A stretch of DNA of 7,190 nt from Acidobacteriaceae bacterium (GTDB lineage Bacteria > Acidobacteriota > Terriglobia > Terriglobales > Acidobacteriaceae), in contig PMXH01000302.1 in NCBI GenBank assembly GCA_003165855.1, forward strand, positions 1-7,190, written 5' to 3'. A program made the position numbers and the translations under genes. Positions 1-6,221 of the stretch are shown in pieces (position 1 is the first letter of the stretch; the number at the start of each line of letters is the position of its first letter). The notes beneath the pieces were generated by a model. The model worked only from the letters and a program-made list of their open reading frames with translations. It did not search any database and was not told the origin of the DNA.

Positions 1-336
1 CGCTTCGACACGTCACCCCCAAACGGGAGCTGCAGAGCAACTTCCGGTTAACGTGGGTTAACGTGCACGGGATCAGCGAGCTAGGCGGGAGAAGCGCGAA
101 AAATGGGCAGTTTCCGCGTTAGCGTGCGCGAACCTGTAGAAAACAAGCGGCTAAGAAAAGAAATCCTCGACTCCGGGTTGTTGTACAGCAACCGCGCGGC
201 GAGCGCGCGTTAACGTCTTGAAAACAAAGCAAGTTGATTTTCGCGGAGATCGAAGGGGCGAAGATCGGGCGCGGGTAATCTGTTCTGCGTTGCGGCGCGG
301 GTGCGCTACCATAGCAGGCAGGTGGGGAGGAGTTCC
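1..336. other. Gene-free left flank with a GTTAACGT-type repeat
   Basis: I see no convincing coding region here. Minus-strand open frames cross it, but they run antisense through the antitoxin gene and resemble no family I know. The region contains a perfect tandem 10-mer at 46-65 and two variants at 118-126 and 209-217 (separate entry). No clear sigma-70 promoter stands out ahead of the antitoxin gene, so the promoter of the left toxin-antitoxin pair is not located. The true left boundary of the mobile region is probably outside the window. Confidence 0.6.
46..65 (+). repeat. Perfect tandem 10-mer GGTTAACGTG x2, with related copies downstream
   Basis: GGTTAACGTG occurs at 46-55 and again immediately at 56-65. 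Related 9-mers follow: GTTAGCGTG at 118-126 and GTTAACGTC at 209-217. Each intact copy contains the palindrome GTTAAC. The cluster is in non-coding sequence upstream of the toxin-antitoxin pair and about 1.4 kb from the primase gene. It could be protein-binding sites (operator or iteron-like), but two exact copies plus two variants are too few to be sure. Confidence 0.5.
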
Positions 337-546
337 ATGGCAAGCGTGATCGTGAAAAATCCGGCTGTGCTCAGCGGCGAGCCGGTGTTTCGTGGGACAC
401 GGGTTCCGTTCAAGGCGTTGACGGATTATCTGGAAGGCGGCGAGAGTCTGGCCGAGTTTCTGGAGCAGTATCCGAGCGTGACGCGCGAGGCCGCGATTGC
501 GGCGCTGGAAGAGGCGCGGGACAGCCTGATGGCGCATCTGGGATGA
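337..546 (+). CDS. DUF433-family antitoxin (partner of the DUF5615 PIN-like protein)
   Basis: This is a 69-residue protein, the probable antitoxin and DNA-binding partner of the downstream PIN-like protein. The diagnostic stretch is residues 13-24, SGEPVFRGTRVP, which matches the conserved core of DUF433 proteins. It is followed by a short helical region (LTDYLEGGESLAEFLEQYP) and a C-terminal helix containing AAIAALEEA. I chose the ATG at 337 over the in-frame GTG at 301 because a GGGGAGG ribosome-binding site (about 324-330) sits just upstream and because the family normally starts close to this point. The stop codon overlaps the next start by ATGA (543-546), indicating translational coupling. 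Family assignment is firm. The antitoxin role rests on the pairing and on what is known of such pairs. Confidence 0.88.
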   Translation: MASVIVKNPAVLSGEPVFRGTRVPFKALTDYLEGGESLAEFLEQYPSVTREAAIAALEEARDSLMAHLG

Positions 547-875
547 AAGTACTGATCGACGAGTGCGCGCCCAAGGCGATGAAAGTAGCGCTGGCGGCCA
601 GCGGTTTCGACTGCACGACGGTGCAGGAAGCGGGATGGTCGGGGAAAGAAAACGGCGAACTGCTGGCCCTGGCCGACGCCAGTTTCGATGTGGTGGTGAC
701 GATCGACCGGAATCTGCGTTATCAGCAGAACCTCACCGGGCGCAGGATCGCGCTGCTGATCGTGCGTGCGCGTACGAATCGTGTAGTGGATTTAGAGCCG
801 CACTTCTCGGCCTGCGCCGAGGCGTTGCGAACCATTCAACCGGGCACAGTGGTTGAGGTGGGGTCCTCAGCGTAG
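543..875 (+). CDS. DUF5615 PIN-like protein, probable ribonuclease toxin
   Basis: This 110-residue protein looks like the PIN-like (DUF5615/Mut7-C related) partner of DUF433 antitoxins. It opens with MKVLIDECAP, giving acidic residues D6 and E7. It then has the family-typical SGKENGELLALA segment around residues 33-44 (acidic E36 and E39) and VVVTIDRNL at 50-58 with D55. These acidic positions are what a metal-dependent nuclease fold would use. Its start overlaps the DUF433 stop by four bases, so the two are almost certainly co-translated. The length is normal for the family and there is no sign of damage. By family knowledge it would cleave RNA when freed from the antitoxin; its target cannot be read from sequence. 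Family call strong, toxicity inferred. Confidence 0.87.
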   Translation: MKVLIDECAPKAMKVALAASGFDCTTVQEAGWSGKENGELLALADASFDVVVTIDRNLRYQQNLTGRRIALLIVRARTNRVVDLEPHFSACAEALRTIQPGTVVEVGSSA

Positions 876-930
876 GCGTCTTGGAAGAAGCAGCGGTCCC
901 ATTTTTTCGCGGGAGAGTGTACCGAGCGCG

Positions 931-1007
931 GGAGCCGCGTCAAGCCTCTCCGCTGCCTTCGACCGCTGGCGCGGCGCGCACAGAACGCGCGGGCTTGACC
1001 CGCCTCC
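931..1007. repeat. Imperfect 17-bp inverted repeat in the convergent gap
   Basis: Positions 931-947 and the reverse complement of 991-1007 match at 14 of 17 positions, with an unbroken core GTCAAGCC (939-946) / GGCTTGAC (992-999). The right arm also contains a small perfect hairpin, GCGGG-cttga-CCCGC (989-1003). The gap lies between the end of the PIN-like gene (plus strand) and the end of the XRE regulator gene (minus strand), where a bidirectional terminator or a small repeat element would be expected. There is no T-run right after the stem, so it is not a textbook intrinsic terminator. Confidence 0.3.
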
Positions 1008-1078
1008 CTCTCCGCTCTGTGTTGCTTCCAGCCATCGAAAAAAATGTGATTGAAAAATGGGAGGGGTGTGTCCGCGAT

Positions 1079-1444
1079 CTATGCGCGGGCTTCAGAGCGC
1101 ACAGCACTGAGCGAGTGAATCATCCGAATAACCGCCCGCCGATCCCGCTCCCCTAACGACTCCACGAGCCGGAATCTCTTCCATAGACGTTGCTCTTCCA
1201 AACTCTGTCGCTGCAGCTTGGCAGGTTTGAGTCCGAGCAGTTCATCCGCTGACACGCGAAGAATGCGTGCGAGCGCAACGATGACCAACGAAGGAGGAAG
1301 TTCCGCTTCCGTTTCGTAATAGGAAATCATCCGTTGCGTGGTGCCCAACGTTTTCGCAAGGCGAACCTGAGTAAATCCGCGCGCCTTGCGGAGCGCATAC
1401 AGGCGCTGCCCGAATGATGTGGTAGGAGTCTTTCTTTTTGGCAT
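1079..1444 (-). CDS. XRE/Cro-family helix-turn-helix regulator, divergent from the primase gene
   Basis: This is a 121-residue transcriptional regulator. A Cro/CI-type helix-turn-helix occupies roughly residues 11-71: FGQRLYALRKARGFTQ, then LAKTLGTTQRMISYYE as the turn and recognition helix, closing with VSADELLGL. A basic, probably helical C-terminal part (RLWKRFRLVESLGERDRRAV) probably mediates oligomerisation. The start is uncertain. The frame is open from an ATG at 1507, with further ATGs at 1492 and 1474, but MPKRKTP at 1444 gives the usual short lead into the domain; none has a clear ribosome-binding site. If 1444 is right, the leader contains the inverted repeat at 1485-1518. The gene is head-to-head with the primase gene, so it is the likely repressor of the element and of itself. 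Confidence 0.85.
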   Translation of the reverse strand: MPKRKTPTTSFGQRLYALRKARGFTQVRLAKTLGTTQRMISYYETEAELPPSLVIVALARILRVSADELLGLKPAKLQRQSLEEQRLWKRFRLVESLGERDRRAVIRMIHSLSAVRSEARA

Positions 1445-1484
1445 GTCAGGCTGGATTGTAAGAGGCGATTCCATGTCCACGAAA

Positions 1485-1518
1485 ACATCCATTGACTTAA
1501 TATACATACGATGGATAT
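1485..1518. promoter_or_regulatory. Candidate operator: inverted repeat flanking a promoter in the divergent region
   Basis: ACATCCATTG (1485-1494) and CGATGGATAT (1509-1518) are inverted copies matching at 8 of 10 positions, with ATCCAT/ATGGAT exact and 14 bp between the arms. The left arm touches the -35 hexamer and the right arm the -10 of the plus-strand promoter proposed at 1492-1521. That is where a repressor site would sit. The neighbouring XRE protein is the obvious candidate binder, by inference. Confidence 0.4.
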
Positions 1519-1521
1519 TAT
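1492..1521 (+). promoter_or_regulatory. Candidate sigma-70 promoter for the primase-recombinase operon
   Basis: TTGACT (1492-1497, 5 of 6 to consensus) and TATTAT (1516-1521, 5 of 6) are separated by 18 bp. They lie in an unusually AT-rich patch of otherwise GC-rich DNA, about 100 bp upstream of the primase start. Transcription would begin near 1528, leaving a leader of roughly 90 nt. A weaker minus-strand option for the regulator is TTGTCA (1565-1570) with TTTTAT (1542-1547), read on the reverse complement. Confidence 0.42.
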
Positions 1522-1570
1522 CGCGAACAGGTCAGAGAACGATAAAAAAATCACGCAACCCTCTTGACAA

Positions 1571-1586
1571 GGTTTTTGCAAAAGCC
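1571..1586. promoter_or_regulatory. Near-perfect 16-bp palindrome upstream of the primase start
   Basis: GGTTTTTGCAAAAGCC is self-complementary except for one base pair, with a perfect 10-bp centre TTTTGCAAAA (1574-1583). It lies immediately after a perfect TTGACA (1564-1569) and ahead of the ribosome-binding site AGGGAG (1602-1607). TTGACA has no good -10 partner on the plus strand, so this is more likely a second protein-binding site of the divergent region than a promoter. Confidence 0.3.
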
Positions 1587-1617
1587 CTGAAAAACGAGTG
1601 AAGGGAGCGCCAACGAA

Positions 1618-4600
1618 ATGCCGTATGTTTCCCCGGAGTTGAAGGAGCGGATCAAGCGGGAAGTCTCCATCCAGCGGTTAGCCGAGGCGCGGGGCATCCA
1701 GCTGCGGCGCAGCGGCAAGGAACTGATCGGCCTCTGCCCCTTCCACAAAGACACGCGCCCGAGCCTCAACATCGACCCGGTGAAAAACGTCTGGGACTGC
1801 AAGGGCGCGTGCGGCGAAGGCGGCGACGTGATTCTGTGGGTGATGCGGGCCGAAGGCATCAGCTTTACGCACGCCGTGGAACTGCTCAAGCGAAACTATC
1901 TGCCTTCCCCGGCCAGCGCAGCCGAGCCGCCGCCGAAGCAAAGCTCGGTGCCAAAGTTGCCGCCGTTGTTTCAGGGGAACGTGGACGATCAGAAGTTGCT
2001 GAGCATCGTGGTCGATTACTACCACCGCACGCTGAAGCAGTCGCCGGGTGCGCAGCAGTACCTCATCAAACGCGGCCTGCAATCGGCGGAGATGGTCGAA
2101 CACTTCAAGTTGGGTTTTTCCAATCGCTCGCTGAATTACCACATGCAGGACAAGAACCGGGCGGAAGGCTTGCGCCAGCGCGGACGACTGGAGGAGTTGG
2201 GCATCTTGCGGGAGAAGAGCGGACATGAGCACTTCGTGGGCTCGCTCGTGATCCCGATTCTGAATCTCAACGGCGAAGTGGTGCAGATGTATGGGCGCAA
2301 GATCGGCGAACGTCTGCGGCCCGGAACCGAGTATCACCTGTACCTGCCGGGGCCAAGGTGCGGCGTGTGGAACGAGCAAGCCCTGATCGCGTCGAAAGAA
2401 ATCATCCTGTGCGAAGCGCTGATCGACGCGCTCACGTTCTGGTGCGCGGGCTATCGCAACGTGACGACCAGCTACGGCGTGAACGGCTTCAACGACCATC
2501 ACCGGGAGGCGTTTCGCAAGCACGGCACGAAGAGAATTCACATCGCATACGACCGCGACGAGGCGGGAGAAAAAGCGGCGACGAAACATGCGGAAGAACT
2601 CATGCAGATGGGCATCGAGTGTTTCCGGGTGCGGTTTCCGCCTGACCAGGACGCCAACGAGTTTGCGCGGAAGAACCAGCCCGCCGCGAAGTTCCTGGGC
2701 ATGTACCTGACCAGCGCGGCATGGCTGGGCAAAGGCCAACGGCCCACGGTTGCAGTGATGAAGCTGACGCCGGCATCGCCGGCATCACAGGAGGAGGGAA
2801 AACTAGAGCCGATGAAAAAGCAGGAGCCATCCCCAGCAGAAGAAAAACCCAAAAGCACAGCTAAAGAAAAAATAGCAATCGAGAGTCCAACTCCGTCTCC
2901 AACTTCTTCGACTGCGGGGGAGAGTGTTTTTCCTTTAGCCGCTAATCCTGAAACTGCGCAGCACGAAAAAGACTTGCAGCAGGAAGAGACGGTACAGCGC
3001 CCGATGCCGCAGAGCGCGCCCGCCGCGCCGCAGATCAAGATCGACAACGGAGAAATCGTAGCGACCTTCGGGCCGCGCACGTACCGCGTGTTGAATCTGG
3101 AGAAATGCACCAGTCTGGGCCGGATGCAGATCAACGTGAAAGTATCCGGCACGAACGTGCGCGGGGAGTGGTGCTATCACGGCGACACGTTCGACATGGA
3201 GAGCTTTCCGCGCCGCGCGGCCTTCATCAAGCAAACGGCGCACGAGCTGGCGACCAAGGAAGAGACGATCCAGCGCGAAGTCGGCCAACTGTGGGGCGCG
3301 CTCGGCGACCTGCAGCGGGAGATGCTGCGCAAGACGCTGACGCCAGAGGCGGAAGAAACCATCATGACCGCCGAGGAGAAAACGGCCGCAATGGAACTGC
3401 TCCGCGATCCGCGCCTGCTGAAGCGGGTGCTAGAGGACTTCGAGAAATGCGGCGTGGTGGGGGAAGAGACGAACAAGAAAGTCAGTTATCTGGCCGCGGT
3501 GTCGCGTCTGCTCGAAAAACCGCTCGCGATTGTGGTGCAGTCGGCATCTTCGGCGGGCAAGAGTTCGTTGATGGAAGCGATTCTCGACTTCATGCCGGAA
3601 GAGCAGCGGGAAAGCTACTCGGCAATGACCGGGCAGGCACTCTTCTACATGGGACAGAAGAATCTTAAGCACAAAATCCTCGCGGTGTCTGAAGAAGAGG
3701 GCGCGCAACGCGCGGCCTATGCGCTGAAGCTGTTGCAGTCGGAAGGCAAGCTGAAAATCGCTTCGACCGGCAAAGACCCGGTGAGCGGCAAGCAGGTGAC
3801 GCACGATTACGAAGTGGAAGGCCCGGTGATGATCTTCCTCACCACCACGGCGCAGCAGGTCGATGAGGAGTTGCTGAATCGTTCGATTGTGCTGACGGTG
3901 AACGAGGAGCGGGAACAGACGAGGGCGATTCATCGCAAGCAGCGCGAGGCCCGCACGACGGAAGGACTTTGGGCATGGCGGGAGCGGGCCCGCATCGTGA
4001 AGCTGCATCGCAACGCGCAACGCCTCTTGCGGCCCATCGCCGTCGCCAATAACCAGCCCGACGCGGACGAAGACTTTCCCGACCACATGACCAGGACGCG
4101 GCGCGATCACGCGAAACTGCTGACGCTGATCGACTCGATTGCGCTGCTGCATCAGCACCAGCGGGAGGTCAAGCGGGACTCGCGCGGCGGCGACACGCTG
4201 GAATACATCGAGGCCACAGCCGAAGACGTGGCGCTGGCGAAACAACTCATGCACCAGGTCATCATGCCTTCGCTCGACGAACTGCCGCCGCACACGCGCC
4301 GCCTGCTCGGGGTGATCGAGCAGATGGTGAAGGAAGAGTGTGAGCGTTTAGAGATCGAATCTTCGGAATACCGTTTCACGCGGCGCAGCGTGCGGCAATA
4401 CAGCCAGTGGGGCGACACACAGTTGCGGGTGCATCTGCGGCGGTTGGAAGAAATGGAATATCTGCGGGTGCGCTATGGCGGGCCGGGACAGACGTTCGTC
4501 TACCAGTTGCACTCCGAGGAAGAGGAGACAAATCGTAACCATGCGGGGTCGCGGGGGGTGCGCGGGGACCGCGCGGGGGTGGGTGAAAGCGAACTATCGC

Positions 4601-4758
4601 CAGCAATGACGCGGGTGCAGACGCCAACTGCGCGGTTTGCCGGAAGTATATTAAGGGGTAACGGGACCGAATCCAGTCACATCGTAGTCGTAGGTAAACC
4701 GAACGGTGCGGAAAAACCGAACGGCCACGAGCTGGCGGGACACGCGGCGGTGAAGTGA
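1618..4758 (+). CDS. CHC2 zinc finger-Toprim DNA primase fused to a P-loop ATPase (mobile-element replication protein)
   Basis: This is a 1046-residue multidomain replication protein. Residues ~8-90 are a CHC2-type zinc finger: C40-PF-H43, then C61 and C65. The second pair is CxxxC, not the CxxC of DnaG. Residues ~200-350 hold a Toprim catalytic core with ILCEALID (E266, D270) and YDRDEAG (D312, D314). A low-complexity Pro/Ser/Glu/Lys linker covers ~382-472. Residues ~595-775 form an ATPase: Walker A SASSAGKSS (642-650, K648), Walker B-like KILAVSEEEG (686-695), a sensor-like FLTTT (740-744) and a possible arginine finger in LLNRS (R755). Residues ~888-963 resemble a winged helix, followed by an 81-residue variable tail. 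The ATG at 1618 has AGGGAG ten bases upstream. It probably primes and unwinds DNA to replicate the element. It is not chromosomal dnaG, given its size, fusion and context. Confidence 0.88.
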   Translation: MPYVSPELKERIKREVSIQRLAEARGIQLRRSGKELIGLCPFHKDTRPSLNIDPVKNVWDCKGACGEGGDVILWVMRAEGISFTHAVELLKRNYLPSPASAAEPPPKQSSVPKLPPLFQGNVDDQKLLSIVVDYYHRTLKQSPGAQQYLIKRGLQSAEMVEHFKLGFSNRSLNYHMQDKNRAEGLRQRGRLEELGILREKSGHEHFVGSLVIPILNLNGEVVQMYGRKIGERLRPGTEYHLYLPGPRCGVWNEQALIASKEIILCEALIDALTFWCAGYRNVTTSYGVNGFNDHHREAFRKHGTKRIHIAYDRDEAGEKAATKHAEELMQMGIECFRVRFPPDQDANEFARKNQPAAKFLGMYLTSAAWLGKGQRPTVAVMKLTPASPASQEEGKLEPMKKQEPSPAEEKPKSTAKEKIAIESPTPSPTSSTAGESVFPLAANPETAQHEKDLQQEETVQRPMPQSAPAAPQIKIDNGEIVATFGPRTYRVLNLEKCTSLGRMQINVKVSGTNVRGEWCYHGDTFDMESFPRRAAFIKQTAHELATKEETIQREVGQLWGALGDLQREMLRKTLTPEAEETIMTAEEKTAAMELLRDPRLLKRVLEDFEKCGVVGEETNKKVSYLAAVSRLLEKPLAIVVQSASSAGKSSLMEAILDFMPEEQRESYSAMTGQALFYMGQKNLKHKILAVSEEEGAQRAAYALKLLQSEGKLKIASTGKDPVSGKQVTHDYEVEGPVMIFLTTTAQQVDEELLNRSIVLTVNEEREQTRAIHRKQREARTTEGLWAWRERARIVKLHRNAQRLLRPIAVANNQPDADEDFPDHMTRTRRDHAKLLTLIDSIALLHQHQREVKRDSRGGDTLEYIEATAEDVALAKQLMHQVIMPSLDELPPHTRRLLGVIEQMVKEECERLEIESSEYRFTRRSVRQYSQWGDTQLRVHLRRLEEMEYLRVRYGGPGQTFVYQLHSEEEETNRNHAGSRGVRGDRAGVGESELSPAMTRVQTPTARFAGSILRGNGTESSHIVVVGKPNGAEKPNGHELAGHAAVK
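4545..4583 (+). other. G-quadruplex-type motif overlapped by a perfect hairpin
   Basis: Within the primase tail the coding strand has five guanine tracts: 4545-4548, 4553-4558, 4564-4567, 4575-4579 and 4581-4583. The gaps are 4, 5, 7 and 1 bases, which fits the standard rule of four tracts of at least three G with loops of 1-7. The same stretch contains the perfect hairpin GCGCGG-gga-CCGCGC (4560-4574), a competing fold. It lies about 175 bases upstream of the recombinase start, so folded RNA or DNA there could affect recombinase expression or fork passage. The motif is seen; the effect is inferred. Confidence 0.5.
4696..4724 (+). repeat. In-frame direct repeat in the primase tail
   Basis: AAACCGAACGG occurs at 4696-4706 and 4714-4724, spaced exactly 18 bases (six codons), and encodes KPNGAE-KPNGHE. 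It is a small sign of expansion in a poorly constrained C-terminal tail. Confidence 0.6.
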
Positions 4759-5822
4759 TGGCCCGCGTCAGCAAACGTCGTCATCCGCACCTGGAGCCGC
4801 ACTCGCCGCTGGGCCAGTTCATGGAAGAACATCTGGAATGGTTGCTGATCAACAACTACTCCCAGGACACTGCCGACCATGCGCGTTGGTCCATCGCCGA
4901 TTTTATCCGCTGGGCCGAGCAGCGCGGGATCGAGCATCCGATGGAAGTGACGCGCCCCATCCTCGAAAGTTACCAGCGATATCTCTACTACTACCGCAAG
5001 ACGAACGGACAGCCGCTCACGTTCCGCACGCAGCACTCGCGGCTGACGCCGGTGCGCCGCTGGTTTCGCTGGCTGGTGAGGAACAATCACATCCTGCACA
5101 ACCCGGCTTCTGATCTCGACCTGCCACGCATGGAAAAGCGCCTTCCACGCACGATCTTCTCTGCGGAAGAAGTCGAGCGCGTTCTCTTGGTGCCCGACAT
5201 CGGCACGCCTGTCGGCCTGCGCGACCGCGCCATGTTGGAAACGTTCTACTCAACCGGCGTGCGGCGCACGGAGCTGATCCATCTCAAGCTGTACGATGTG
5301 GACCGGGAACGCGCCACGCTGACCATCCGCCAGGGCAAGGGCAAGAAGGACCGCATGATTCCGATCGGCGAGCGGGCGCTGGCCTGGGTAGAAAAATATC
5401 TGCGCGAAGCCCGCCCTCCGCTTGCTGTCGAGCCGGACGACGCCACGCTGTTCTTGACGCAGTATGGAGAGCCGTTTCATCCCGACGCGATGAGCAACCT
5501 GGCGCGCAACTACATCGCGCAGGCCAACCTGGGAAAATCCGGTTCCTGCCACACGTTCCGCCACACCATGGCGACGCTGATGCTCGAAGGCGGCGCCGAC
5601 ATCCGCTACATCCAGCAGATGCTCGGCCACGCCGATCTGAGCACCACGGAAATCTACACGCACGTGGCCATCCGCAAGCTGCAACAAATCCACGCCGCCA
5701 CGCATCCCGGCGCAAAGTTAGAGAACCAGAAACCAGAAGGCACGAGCGACAACGGCCACGGCGAGGAAGAGAAAGCCGCACTGCTGGCCGCGCTCGAAGC
5801 CGAGGACGAAGAGGAAGACTAA
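4758..5822 (+). CDS. Tyrosine recombinase/integrase (XerC/XerD-like)
   Basis: This is a 354-residue site-specific recombinase. Residues ~15-112 form the SAM-like core-binding domain (FMEEHLEWLL, then HARWSIADFIRWA), and ~131-312 the catalytic domain. The expected active-site residues are present: R169 in TGVRRTEL, the beta-hairpin lysine in GKGKKDR (193-199), H265 and R268 in HTFRH, H291 in LGHADLSTTEIY, and nucleophile Y300. The protein is apparently intact. The C-terminus beyond ~312 is a short charged extension ending in a run of acidic residues. The ATG at 4758 overlaps the primase TGA by one base, with GGTGA upstream, so it is translationally coupled; an adjacent GTG at 4755 is an alternative start. 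It would integrate, excise or resolve dimers of the element. No attachment site could be identified. Confidence 0.95.
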   Translation: MARVSKRRHPHLEPHSPLGQFMEEHLEWLLINNYSQDTADHARWSIADFIRWAEQRGIEHPMEVTRPILESYQRYLYYYRKTNGQPLTFRTQHSRLTPVRRWFRWLVRNNHILHNPASDLDLPRMEKRLPRTIFSAEEVERVLLVPDIGTPVGLRDRAMLETFYSTGVRRTELIHLKLYDVDRERATLTIRQGKGKKDRMIPIGERALAWVEKYLREARPPLAVEPDDATLFLTQYGEPFHPDAMSNLARNYIAQANLGKSGSCHTFRHTMATLMLEGGADIRYIQQMLGHADLSTTEIYTHVAIRKLQQIHAATHPGAKLENQKPEGTSDNGHGEEEKAALLAALEAEDEEED

Positions 5823-5831
5823 AAGCTGTTC

Positions 5832-5860
5832 TTGACGAGGTATGCCATATCTGGCATATT
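5832..5860 (+). promoter_or_regulatory. Candidate promoter and operator palindrome of the right toxin-antitoxin pair
   Basis: TTGACG (5832-5837) and CATATT (5855-5860, 4 of 6) are 17 bp apart. The sequence between and overlapping them is a perfect inverted repeat, TATGCCA-tatc-TGGCATA (5841-5858). It begins 19 bases after the recombinase stop and ends 13 bases before the toxin ATG. HigBA/RelBE-type operons are typically autorepressed by the antitoxin at such palindromes, so this is the likely operator. Confidence 0.6.
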
Positions 5861-5871
5861 CGAGAGGTACG

Positions 5872-6219
5872 ATGAAACCACTGATCTTCGTTGCCGATTC
5901 ACACCGCGCTCTGTTGGAGTTTCCAAAAGCCGTGCAGCAGCAGGTTGGCTTTGCTCTCTATCAGGCGCAGATGGGCGGCAAGCACATCGAAGCCAAGCCG
6001 CTGAAGAACGTCGGGGCCGGAGTGCTGGAGGTGGTTTCCGATCATCGCGGCGACACGTTCCGCACGGTCTACACGGTGAAGCTGGAAAAGGCGGTGTATG
6101 TGCTGCACGCCTTTCAGAAGAAATCGAAGCACGGCATAGCCACGCCGAAAAGCGTCATGGACCTTGTGAAACAGCGGTTGCAACGTGCCAGCGAGATCGA
6201 CCGCGAAAGAGAGAAATAG
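5872..6219 (+). CDS. RelE/HigB-superfamily toxin (phage Gp49-like, DUF891)
   Basis: This 115-residue protein is the probable mRNA interferase of a type II toxin-antitoxin pair. Two stretches are diagnostic: KPLKNVGAGVLEVV (43-56), followed by RTVYTVKLEKAVYVLHAFQ (64-82), and KKSKHGIATPK (83-93), with a basic C-terminal helix. These match the Gp49-like branch of the RelE/ParE fold. Residues expected to contact RNA would be the basic K/R/H positions in the HAFQKKSKHG region. The ATG at 5872 is preferred to one at 5842 because GAGAGG (5862-5867) precedes it and because 5842 lies inside the operator palindrome. The toxin comes first and the antitoxin second, the HigBA order. No damage is seen. 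Confidence 0.9.
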   Translation: MKPLIFVADSHRALLEFPKAVQQQVGFALYQAQMGGKHIEAKPLKNVGAGVLEVVSDHRGDTFRTVYTVKLEKAVYVLHAFQKKSKHGIATPKSVMDLVKQRLQRASEIDREREK

Positions 6220-6221
6220 CG

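Noticed and set aside
119..537. Minus-strand open frames covering the left flank and the DUF433 gene
   Set aside because: They run antisense to a well-recognised gene, have Arg/Pro/Ala-rich composition typical of GC-rich shadows, and show no family resemblance.
853..1156. Plus-strand frames in the gap after the PIN-like gene (starts at 853 and 881)
   Set aside because: Low-complexity, Arg/Ser/Pro-rich translations with no recognisable motif; one overlaps the regulator gene on the opposite strand.
1564..1592. Promoter built on the perfect TTGACA at 1564
   Set aside because: The hexamer 17 bp downstream is CTGAAA, a poor -10, and other spacings are no better; 1492-1521 is a stronger candidate.
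1678..4293. Long minus-strand frames inside the primase gene (for example 353 and 287 codons)
   Set aside because: They are antisense to codons carrying the Toprim and ATPase motifs and are Arg/His/Leu-rich, as expected for mirror frames of GC-rich coding DNA.
1618..4758. Chromosomal DnaG primase
   Set aside because: Too long for DnaG, carries a P-loop ATPase in place of the DnaB-binding domain, and is coupled to a recombinase and not to rpsU/rpoD.
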